The notes beneath the pieces are model-generated. The model was not told where the DNA came from and searched no databases. It saw only the letters and a program-made list of their open reading frames with translations. Below are positions 51,956 through 60,908 of a stretch of 64,000 bases of DNA, piece after piece. Source of the stretch: Flectonema sp. DT1601. Taxonomy: Eukaryota; Euglenozoa; Diplonemea; Diplonemida; Diplonemidae. A program made the position numbers and the translations under genes. Every line of letters starts with the position of its first letter. Within the stretch, counting starts at the first letter, position 1. The stretch is from the NCBI GenBank assembly GCA_964019425.1, contig OZ025823.1, positions 930,001 through 994,000 of the forward strand. The letters run 5' to 3'.

Positions 51956-53985
51956 ATGGATTCTTCATCAGAATTGTTAAAGAAGATAACGGCGAAGGAG
52001 GAAGAGATCAAGGGGATCGAAACCATACAACAAGCTCCTTTCCTAAACATAACCCTCACTGATGAACAGGAAGGAATTAAAAAGTGGATAGAAGCTTATT
52101 ATGGGAATCTCAAGCAGTACAGGGAGAAACTGGAGGCAGAGAAGAAACAACTTTTTGATTTGTTGAAGAGTTTTACTGAGGTATACCTTTTACTTTTTAT
52201 TTGTAACGCATTTCGGGGTAACCTGTCTGAACGGGTCCCGTCCTTTTTTTGTATTGGTCACTGACAGCCCTTCAGATTGATTTGTTCTCTTGCAGTCGAG
52301 CGAACCTAACCCAATTACTGATTACCGGACAAGGGGCGATCTGTCCCCTTTGTCACTTATTGTTCAACCACCGATATGCCTCTGAATGATTGTTTTTTTT
52401 GCAGTTGAAGTTACTGTTACACACTGTTCACAAACCAACACAGAAAACACACAACGACAACGAACGCGAGGATGGCACTAAAAGACAGAAACTTGAATAT
52501 GGTGTAAGCAACATGAAAAAACTATTGGATGCAATGGCAAATTCATCTACAGATGCTAACGGACTAACAACACTAGAGGTCAAAGATGATGTTGGCGAGC
52601 TTGTGTGGAAGGAGGCTAAATTTCTGCTGCAACGCGAGTGCTATGTTAAGGCTTGGAGGAAGATAAAAGAGGATTTGGAGGAGAAAACTAACACTGTTCC
52701 AGTGTACAAAATCACTGGCACCCCGGGCATTGGCAAAACAGCCTTCCGGTTCTGGATACTGTTACAGTGGGTGCGGGGGAAAGTATTCTCGGAATTCAAA
52801 ACCATTCTCTTTTCTGATGGTGTTCAGAAGGTTTACGAGATTACAAGAATTGAAAATCAATTCACTATCAGTTGTGTAGACTATGATGGGGATGTATTTT
52901 ATGGACCATCAAAAGGAAGATTCGGTGTGTTTGAAATGCCGGAGAGATTACCCATACCTGATAAGCAACTCCAAGGAATGGAATTGCTCATTCTTGCTGG
53001 TTCACCCTCACGATTCCAAGGTGGAAGTGAGGTCATGAAGGTGAATAGTGAGCAAGGTTCATGCTTACCTCTGTGGCAATATGATGAAATATTAAAGCTT
53101 CCCCTTGATACCTTTGAGCTGGAGGCAACAACTGAAGAAAAAAAGAAGGAAGAGCTAAGAACGAAGTTTGAGGACTTTGGTGGGGTTCTTCGACTTCTTT
53201 CATTTAAAAAGCAAGATGCACTCTGCAAAATCAATGAAGCAATGAAAGATGCTACAATCGGATTTATCGAAAATGTTCTGACTGGGAAACTTCCATCAAC
53301 AACCACTAAGTTTGTTCATCGGCTTGTTGCACTCGACGAGTCTGAGGGTTGTACGTTTATCAGCGACATGGTCTTTAAAATGTGTGTAGCCAATGCTGTG
53401 CAGCATGAACGAGACAATATCGCAACCTATGTCACGGGTCTCACTGATCAGGGGACAAAGGGACGCTTCTTTGAGGCAATGTTTTACCGTGATTTTATAA
53501 AAAAAGAATCTGAGATGGTAGTTAAGTATGAAGTTAGCAGTCAGGTAAAAGTACTCAAAAGCTTGCCAGGTTCAAGCTACACCTTTGATGATGTACCCAC
53601 CAATGACATCCTATACAAACCAACAAAAGCGAACTTCCATGGATTGGACTTCTTCTGCATTAAGAAAGTCAATGGAAAATCAAAATCTGGCAAACAGAAT
53701 GCAGATCTATTCATGCTGCAGACAACTGTTTCTGATAGTGGTCACGACTCACTAGACTTCCATCACGGGGACATTACAAAACTTCTGAAAAATGTCGAGG
53801 AAACATACACCACAATGAAACACGTTGTCATCTATGTTCTTCCCTATAAGAAAGACAGTTTCAATGTTCCTGAATTGAAGAACGCTCGTTTGAATGGTGA
53901 CTCTGTCTGCAAGGGATGGACCGAGCCAAGTGTTAAAGGATTTGAACGCCCTCACCCCAGAATTAGTGACGGCAGTAGTAGCTGA
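51956..53985 (+). CDS. Crinkler/RHS-type P-loop NTPase with nuclease-like C-terminus
   Basis: Two exons, 51956-52180 and 52405-53985, encode 601 residues. Residues 1-75 are a coiled coil (KEEEIKGIETIQQ). Walker A is GTPGIGKTAFRFWILLQW at about 179-196, the form typical of Crinkler (CRN) and trypanosomatid RHS NTPases. The C-terminal part (about 430-560) has GLDFFCIKK and then LFMLQTTVSDSGHDSLDF, the D...QxT...H arrangement of the restriction-endonuclease-like domain in those families. These families are multicopy, fast evolving and found across eukaryotes as nuclear or effector proteins; the role here is unknown. The gene looks whole. Its 224-nt intron ends TTGTTTTTTTTGCAG, pyrimidine-rich, unlike every other cis-intron in the window. 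Confidence 0.75.
52181..52404 (+). other. Intron of the NTPase gene
   Basis: GTATAC...TTTTTTTTGCAG, 224 nt, phase 0, joins KSFTE to LKLLLHTVH. The only cis-intron here with a pyrimidine-tract acceptor. Confidence 0.75.
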
Positions 53986-55060
53986 ACCATTTGAGTATGT
54001 GGAAACGCAATGTGTTTTAGTCATCGTTATATGTCAACGACCCAAAACTTTTCAAAACAGAACTACTATCTAAAAAAAAAGTAAAAAATTATTTACTCTA
54101 CCCACTACCCCGAAGAACATTTTTTATCCCTCGCAAGTTGTGCTGTGGTACATCAAAATTTGCTTTTTATTAAATTAACATTCATTTGGACCAGGTGCAA
54201 ATAATTTTAGCTTTAGTTGTTCCAGTTTTAAAGGATCTGCGAGGCAGTAGAAGGAGGATGAATAACAAGATGAAAAAGGGAATACTGGATATAGACCAAT
54301 TAGGCTACAAGCTAGTGCATGCTGCAAAGAGATTTCTAATAATGCATATGCATCGGCAAGCTATGTCAGCATCGTATATATTTAGTTGAAAATAAATTTG
54401 CTTACTTTCCATGTATGTTCTCAGCTTATTTTCAATCCAAATATTGGAACAGAGAGCATGTGTGTAGCCCGGCGAGTCTAATGGATTCAGGTTTGTAGGA
54501 TCGAGTGCATGCCTGATGTTCCCCTTCATGAGTTTGATATCAGCTTTATGTTTTCGATCCCTCACACATTTCTTGTTCCCCCCCACAGTCTTAATAAATT
54601 CCCTATTACGATGCACACACAACCAGCAGAAGGCTTCATAGTGGGGAATGTGGCTGGGCAACTGTTACTTCATAGCAGATCACCTCAAAACCGAAAGAAT
54701 CAGAATATCGAAGATGTTTAAGATTCAATTCCGACTCGCAGAGCAAGAGCTTAAGTTAATTGGAGAGAACTTGATGTTCTTATTTAACCCAGATGGTTGG
54801 TTTCATCAGATAGTTATTTATGAAACAATAAGAATATCTGGGACTTGAAGTAACACATGTGACAACCCATGAACAGCTGAAAACAATCACAGAAGGTCCA
54901 ACAGAACAAGAAATTATTGTCATTCCATACATCATAGTGTCACGTAGAGCATCCTACACACATTACATCGTCTTTAAATTCTAAAGGGTTCTAAATACAA
55001 GGGATTTGATATAATCAATCCAACTCCAGATTGTAATGGGATAGAAGATATCATGACGAA
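53986..55060. other. Accessory spacer with decayed coding fragments
   Basis: No intact gene supported. 54650-54990 contains adjacent short frames with protein-like composition (KMFKIQFRLAEQELKLIGEN, then GLEVTHVTTHEQLKTITEGP in another frame), suggesting a decayed gene. A minus-strand frame of 118 codons (54305-54661) has a CxxC...C pattern, but its last part is antisense to the direct repeat. I cannot assign any of these. Confidence 0.4.
54231..54376 (+). repeat. Right copy of the direct repeat flanking the NTPase gene
   Basis: Partner of 51684-51850. It contains GCTAGTGCATGCTGCAAAG at 54311 and, translated, KLVHAAKRFLIMHM. The copies sit about 2.5 kb apart on either side of the NTPase gene in the same orientation. 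Confidence 0.6.
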
Positions 55061-55462
55061 CGGGCGGGTCGCCGTTTGGCCGGCATGAAGGCAGAGACGG
55101 GGCACGCACTGCAGCAAGTAGCTCAGCGCCAGGGTTCAGTGGATGAGGTGGTGCGTTCGCAAGTCGGAAGGTTGGACAGCAGCAGCAGGATGAGCTTTTT
55201 CCACGAAGACAGCAAGAACAACAGCAGCGGCATGAGGAAGAAGTCACCACCTCCGAAAACAGCTGGCAGACCAGCAAGCTATCACCAAGAGGGGTGCGGA
55301 GGAATGGCAAGGCTTCGGCAAGGGTTGTCAGAACAGCAAGTGGGACAACAACAACAACGGGGCAGGGACAGTCAGGTACGGCTGAGCTCTGGGAGATGAT
55401 GGTAGTACAGGTAAAGCACCAACAATGGCAAACGAAAGGGATGGTTGAGGGCCCAGCTGCAA

Positions 55463-55503
<41 letters not shown>

Positions 55504-55690
55504 GGTTCCGGTAGGTACATCTTCTGGTGGTGTGAAGGATGAACTGTTGGCAGAGGCGATTTCAAAGCTCTCAGAGGTGGGCGGTAAACGGCAAAGAGGT
55601 TGTGAGGCCGGATTGGGGAGTGGGGATGAAGATCGTGTGCGGGGGGGGGTGCAAGCATTGATTTTACGGAGATTTTGGGCACTTTCAGTT
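55061..55690 (+). pseudogene. Remnant of a polyglutamine-rich coding region
   Basis: GC-richer patch with Gln-rich reading in more than one frame: GQQQQDELFPRRQQEQQQR in one, then a (CAACAG)n tract at about 55458-55503 reading as about 15 Gln in another, followed by VPVGTSSGGVKDELLAEAIS. The protein-like sense moves between frames, as in a decayed gene. No family recognised. The long minus-strand frame here is rich in Cys/Ser/Val runs and is a shadow. Confidence 0.35.
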
Positions 55691-55768
55691 TTTTTCCGGA
55701 GAACAAGTTTTTTGGGCACCCAAATTATGAAAACTCAACATATACCCCAAAAATGGGGATTGCCAAAG

Positions 55769-55808
55769 AACCCGCAAACCCGCAAACCCGCAAACCCGCA
55801 AACCCGCA
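55769..55808. repeat. Five copies of the 8-bp unit AACCCGCA (interstitial)
   Basis: Five perfect tandem copies, same unit and orientation as the large array at 60909-64000, but 5.1 kb before it. Flanks are unrelated (CCAAAG before, CTAGAG after). Confidence 0.95.
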
Positions 55809-55933
55809 CTAGAGATACCCCTTCCAGGCTCGCGTTGCTCGCACACAACTCTTTTTTTTTAAGCTTTCTGAACAAACATTATTTTTACAACCAAGTCACG
55901 TCTGTTTTTATTCCCTGGCTAGGTACCCGTCCA

Positions 55934-56000
55934 GGGTACAAATTTGAACTTAACTTTACGCTCGCTTCGCTCGCGTTAAGTTAAGTCCAATTTTGTACCC
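55934..56000. repeat. 67-bp imperfect palindrome (fold-back)
   Basis: The left arm begins GGGTACAAATTTGAACTTAA and the right arm ends with its near reverse complement (TTAAGTCCAATTTTGTACCC). The centre is GCTCGCTTCGCTCGC. The arms of about 32 bases match with few mismatches, so the sequence can form a long hairpin or cruciform. Confidence 0.85.
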
Positions 56001-56051
56001 TTTTCCTTGCTACTTTCTTCTTACTAACTTTTCTGGTTGAAAAACACAAAA

Positions 56052-56138
56052 AATGTGCCTGGGAATTGAACCCTTGCCACGGCTACCGAAGAGATTTAAG
56101 AGATTTAAGGTATCCACTCGGCTGTGCAGCCCTGGGAT
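56052..56138 (-). other. tRNA-related sequence (Leu/Ser-like promoter boxes)
   Basis: On the minus strand, AGCCGAGTGGATA (56111-56123) matches the tRNA A box and GGGTTCAATTCC (56062-56073) the B box, about 37 bases apart. CTTAAATCT is repeated between them. The acceptor and T stems do not pair, so it is not a functional tRNA. It is probably a tRNA-derived SINE head or tRNA pseudogene, and it is interrupted by the element at 56139-56261. Confidence 0.5.
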
Positions 56139-56261
56139 TTTTTTTTTTTTAATGAATCGCGGGATTTGAACTAATTGCGTGTACGGGCGCGATGGGTTAT
56201 TGCAGTGGCAGGGGGTCGAACCAGCGATCACCCAGCCCCAGGGCGAGGGTTATACCACTAC
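56139..56261 (-). mobile_element. tRNA-derived SINE-like element with poly(A) tail and 9-bp target duplication
   Basis: On the minus strand it begins with an A-box-like GGGGTAGTGGTATAA, has a B box GGTTCGACCCC, a short unique body and a terminal A run (T run at 56138-56150 on +). The nonamer CCCTGGGAT flanks it at 56130-56138 and 56262-56270, a likely target-site duplication. Length without the duplication is about 123 bp. tRNA-derived promoter, A tail and short target duplication are the hallmarks of SINEs mobilised by LINE machinery. Confidence 0.6.
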
Positions 56262-56416
56262 CCCTGGGATATCGCAACTTTTTATTATTATTACTTTTCT
56301 GCAATTTTTATTTATAAATAAGTTTTCGAAAAGGTGGGAAGTAACGGACTGGGAGCTTTTGGCTCCTGCCCTATTCCCGATGTAAACTTTCTTTTTTTTT
56401 TTTTTTTTTTTTTTTA

Positions 56417-56680
56417 ACAGGCCCAAAGGGCGACAATGAAAGATGCTGACCAAGGAATAATATTCAAATGAATTTTTGTTTCAAAGAAACGAACAGGATT
56501 AAGGGAGAGGCAGAAAAAAAAAAAAAATAATATGAAGAGGAAATAATCAAACATGAAAAAAAAAAATAAAAATAAATAAACGTTATATATAAGCAATTTC
56601 TTTTTTTTTTCGATCAATTTTTTATTTATTTATTACTTTTCTGTCCCAACAGGACGACAAATGAAAAATGTCCTCCCTTA
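56417..56680 (-). repeat. Two related hairpin-plus-A-run modules
   Basis: On + the blocks AACAGGCCCAAAGGGCGACA (56417) and CTGTCCCAACAGGACGACAA (56641) share GGxCGACAAxTGAAAxATG. On the minus strand each ends in a small hairpin (GCCC-TTT-GGGC; CTGT-TGGG-ACAG) followed by an A-rich run, like the 3' end of a retroposed element. The family is unknown. Confidence 0.4.
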
Positions 56681-56992
56681 GCTGAAAATGCACACTGCAC
56701 CCTGTTTTATCAAGTCCTTTGTTTTTGTTTTTCTGAAAGATATCTGTAGTTGTTGTTATATTAATATGCTAGCACGAAAACGACAGCTAGGTTTATGATG
56801 ATTGGATATGTGGCTTAGGTTATCTGTTTGTTACATTTGGAAGTATTTTACAACAGGTTTATCAAACCTGTATCTGCAATGTGTGCGACCCTGGGATGGG
56901 AATATAGGAATTTAGTTATATTAATAAGGTTATCGTTCATTATTTCCAATAAAATAGAAATGTGGGAAGAACTATGGGATGGCGGAACGCAG

Positions 56993-57022
56993 CCCCCCCC
57001 CCAACCCCCCCCAAGGGGGGGG
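56993..57022. other. C10-AA-C8-AA-G8 block
   Basis: Ten C, AA, eight C, AA, eight G. The C8 and G8 are perfectly self-complementary around a 2-base loop; the C10 is an alternative partner. Could form a cruciform or a C/G-run secondary structure, and may also be error-prone in assembly. Confidence 0.8.
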
Positions 57023-57682
57023 AGCCACTAATAAAGGCCAACCTCCTGAAAAAGAATCAAGAAAAAACAAAAGTGCCCTCACCCAGGGTCGAACTTGGAC
57101 GGTTTACAGCCATTTTGGGTTTTGTAAAGAATGGTTAGTTCTGAAACTATTTGTGTAGGAAAGACCCTTTACCAAAAAAGAAATGAAATCAAAGATTGCT
57201 TTTTCACAGCTTGGCACCTAAAATCCAAAACTCATTAAGAAGGAAAAAATTATTTCAAAAAGAAAATTCTTGCTAACTAAATTGGCAGCCATACACCTAA
57301 ATTTCAAAACCATACCACTTACTAACAAAATTTCTTTCTCATCACTTTTTATATTTTAGAAAATGGTTAACAGGGATTTATGAAGACTTTTGGATAGATC
57401 AACTATGTGTTCCCATCTTTTTTAGGAGATCTGTAGAAAAAAATAAATCTTTCAGAAAATATTATAAAGGGAAGATTTCTTCTGAAGAATTCTTTTTTAA
57501 CTACCTACTAAATTGGCAACCATACACTTAAATTTCAAAACCATACTAAAAAAGAATTTTCATCACATTTTATACTTTAAGAAAATGGTTACCCATCTTT
57601 TTTTAGACCTGCTCGGTCACAAAAATCTAGCATTTTTCCTTTTTCCTAGGCAAAAATAAATCTTACTTACTTCCTATTGAAG
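57023..57682. repeat. AT-rich accessory spacer with a degenerate duplication of about 231 bp
   Basis: AAATTGGCAGCCATACACCT at 57279 recurs as AAATTGGCAACCATACACTT at 57510, each followed by AAATTTCAAAACCATAC and a related T/A-rich stretch. A third shorter echo (AAATTGGCAGCTTAAATTTG) at 57684 leads directly into the 32-bp array. An isolated tRNA B-box-like AAGTTCGACC (minus, 57086-57095) is present. No gene. Confidence 0.6.
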
Positions 57683-60600
57683 AAAATTGGCAGCTTAAAT
57701 TTGTTTGCAGGAAAAAAGTAAGCAGCTAAAATTTGCTTGCGGGAAGAGAATCAGCAGCTAAAATTTGCTTGCGGGAAGAAAATAAGCAGCTAAAATTTGC
57801 TTGCAGGAAGAAAATAAGCAGCCAAAATTTGCTTGCGGGAAGAGAATCAGCAGCTAAAATTTGCTTGCAGGAAGAGAATCCAGCAGCTAAAATTTGCTTG
57901 CGGGAAGCAAATAAGCAGCTAAAATTTGCTTGCGGGAAGAAAATAAGCAGCCAAAATTTGCTTGCGGGAAGAGAATCAGCAGCCAAAATTTGCTTGCGGG
58001 AAGAGAATCAGCAGCCAAAATTTGCTTGCGGGAAGAGAATAAGCAGCTAAAATTTGCTTGCGGGAAGAAAATCAGCAGCTAAAATTTGCTTGCGGGAAGA
58101 AAATAAGCAGCCAAAATTTGCTTGCAGGAAGAGAATCAGCAGCAATCAGCAGCCAAAATTTGCTTGCGGGAAGAGAATAAGCAGCTAAAATTTGCTTGCG
58201 GGAAGAAAATCAGTAGCTAAAATTTGCTTGCGGGAAGAAAATAAGCAGCCAAAATTTGCTTGCAGGAAGAGAATCAGCAGCTAAAATTTGCTTGCGGGAA
58301 GCAAATAAGCAGCTAAAATTTGCTTGCGGGAAGAAAATAAGCAGCCAAAATTTGCTTGCGGGAAGAGAATCAGCAGCCAAAATTTGCTTGCGGGAAGAGA
58401 ATAAGCAGCTAAAATTTGCTTGCGGGAAGAAAATCAGCAGCTAAAATTTGCTTGCGGGAAGAAAATAAGCAGCCAAAATTTGCTTGCGGGAAGGGAATCA
58501 GCAGCTAAAATTTGCTTGCGGGAAGAAAATAAGCAGCTAAAATTTGCTTGCGGGAAGAAAATAAGCAGCCAAAATTTGCTTGCGGGAAGGGAATCAGCAG
58601 CCAAAATTTGCTTGCGGGAAGAAAATAAGCAGCTAAAATTTGCTTGCGGGAAGAGAATAAGCAGCTAAAATTTGCTTGCGGGAAGAAAATCAGCAGCTAA
58701 AATTTGCTTGCGGGAAGAGAATCAGCAGCTAAAATTTGCTTGCGGGAAGAAAATAAGCAGCTAAAATTTGCTTGCGGGAAGAAAATAAGCAGCCAAAATT
58801 TGCTTGCGGGAAGAGAATCAGCAGCCAAAATTTGCTTGCGGGAAGAAAATAAGCAGCCAAAATTTGCTTGCGGGAAGAGAATCAGCAGCCAAAATTTGCT
58901 TGCGGGAAGAGAATCAGCAGCCAAAATTTGCTTGCGGGAAGAAAATAAGCAGCTAAAATTTGCATGCGGGAAGAAAATAAGCAGCTAAAATTTGCTTGCG
59001 GGAAGAGAATAAGCAGCTAAAATTTGCTTGCGGGAAGAAAATCAGCAGCTAAAATTTGCTTGCGGGAAGAGAATCAGCAGCTAAAATTTGCTTGCGGGAA
59101 GAAAATAAGCAGCTAAAATTTGCTTGCGGGAAGAAAATAAGCAGCCAAAATTTGCTTGCGGGAAGAGAATCAGCAGCCAAAATTTGCTTGCGGGAAGAAA
59201 ATAAGCAGCCAAAATTTGCTTGCGGGAAGAGAATCAGCAGCTAAAATTTGCTTGCGGGAAGAAAATAAGCAGCTAAAATTTGCTTGCGGGAAGAAAATAA
59301 GGAGCCAAAATTTGCTTGCGGGAAGAGAATCAGCAGCCAAAATTTGCTTGCGGGAAGAAAATAAGCAGCTAAAATTTGCTTGCGGGAAGAGAATCAGCAG
59401 CCAAAATTTGCTTGCGGGAAGAAAATAAGCAGCTAAAATTTGCATGCGGGAAGAAAATAAGCAGCTAAAATTTGCTTGCGGGAAGAGAATAAGCAGCTAA
59501 AATTTGCTTGCGGGAAGAAAATCAGCAGCTAAAATTTGCTTGCGGGAAGAGAATCAGCAGCTAAAATTTGCTTGCGGGAAGAAAATAAGCAGCTAAAATT
59601 TGCTTGCGGGAAGAAAATAAGCAGCCAAAATTTGCTTGCGGGAAGAGAATCAGCAGCCAAAATTTGCTTGCGGGAAGAAAATAAGCAGCCAAAATTTGCT
59701 TGCGGGAAGAGAATCAGCAGCTAAAATTTGCTTGCGGGAAGAAAATAAGCAGCTAAAATTTGCTTGCGGGAAGAAAATAAGCAGCCAAAATTTGCTTGCG
59801 GGAAGAGAATCAGCAGCCAAAATTTGCTTGCGGGAAGAAAATAAGCAGCTAAAATTTGCTTGCGGGAAGAGAATAAGCAGCTAAAATTTGCTTGCGGGAA
59901 GAAAATTAGCAGCTAAAATTTGCTTGCGGGAAGAAAATAAGCAGCTAAAATTTGCTTGCGGGAAGAAAATAAGCAGCTAAAATTTGCTTGCGGGAAGAAA
60001 ATGGGCAGCTAAAATTTGCTTGCGGGAAGAAAATAAGCAGCCAAAATTTGCTTGCGGGAAGAGAATCAGCAGCCAAAATTTGCTTGCGGGAAGAGAATCA
60101 GCAGCCAAAATTTGCTTGCGGGAAGAAAATAAGCAGCTAAAATTTGCTTGCGGGAAGAAAATCAGCAGCTAAAATTTGCTTGCGGGAAGAGAATAAGCAG
60201 CTAAAATTTGCTTGCGGGAAGAAAATAAGCAGCTAAAATTTGCTTGCGGGAAGAAAATAAGCAGCTAAAAATTGCTTGCGGGAAGAAAATCAGCAGCTAA
60301 AATTTGCTTGCGGGAAGAAAATAAGCAGCTAAAATTTGCTTGCGGGAAGAAAATAAGCAGCCAAAATTTGCTTGCGGGAAGAGAATCAGCAGCTAAAATT
60401 TGCTTGCGGGAAGAAAATCAGCAGCTAAAATTTGCTTGCGGGAAGAAAATAAGCAGCTAAAATTTGCTTGCGGGAAGAAAATAAGCAGCCAAAATTTGCT
60501 TGCGGGAAGAGAATCTGCAGCCAAAATTTGCTTGCGGGAAGAAAATCAGCAGCTAAAATTTGCTTGCGGGAAGAGAATAAGCAGCTAAAATTTGCTTGCG

Positions 60601-60908
60601 GGAAGAAAATAAGCAGCTAAAATTTGCTTGCGGGAAGAAAATAAGCAGCTAAAATTTGCTTGCGGGAAGAAAATCAGCAGCTAAAATTTGCTTGCGGGAA
60701 GAAAATAAGCAGCTAAAATTTGCTTGCGGGAAGAAAATAAGCAGCCAAAATTTGCTTGCGGGAAGAGAATCAGCAGCTAAAATTTGCTTGCGGGAAGAAA
60801 ATCAGCAGCTAAAATTTGCTTGCGGGAAGAAAATAAGCAGCTAAAATTTGCTTGCGGGAAGAGAATCAGCAGCTAAAATTTGCTTGCGGGAAGAAAATAA
60901 GCAGCCAA
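57683..60908 (+). repeat. 32-bp minisatellite, about 100 copies
   Basis: The unit is AGCAGCTAAAATTTGCTTGC followed by GGGAAGAAAATA. Variation is concentrated at three positions: CTAAAA/CCAAAA, GAAGAA/GAAGAG, and AATA/AATC. The two 480-bp blocks 58921-59400 and 59401-59880 (15 units each) differ at only two bases and share the rare GCATGCGGG variant. Frames of 32 residues stay open because 32 is not a multiple of 3 and the unit lacks stops in the combined period; these are not genes. Confidence 0.97.

Noticed and set aside
54981-55706. 241-codon minus-strand frame
   Set aside because: Runs of Val/Ala and Cys/Ser come from the CAACAG tract and the Gln-rich sense strand. Low complexity, no domain.
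56052-56270. Functional tRNA genes
   Set aside because: Promoter boxes are present, but acceptor and T stems do not pair, and one copy is interrupted. Better explained as tRNA-derived retroposons.
57726-60844. Many short frames on both strands in the 32-bp array (AGRESAAKICLREEN and its antisense)
   Set aside because: Produced by the repeat period (96 bases = 32 codons) with no start or codon structure of their own.
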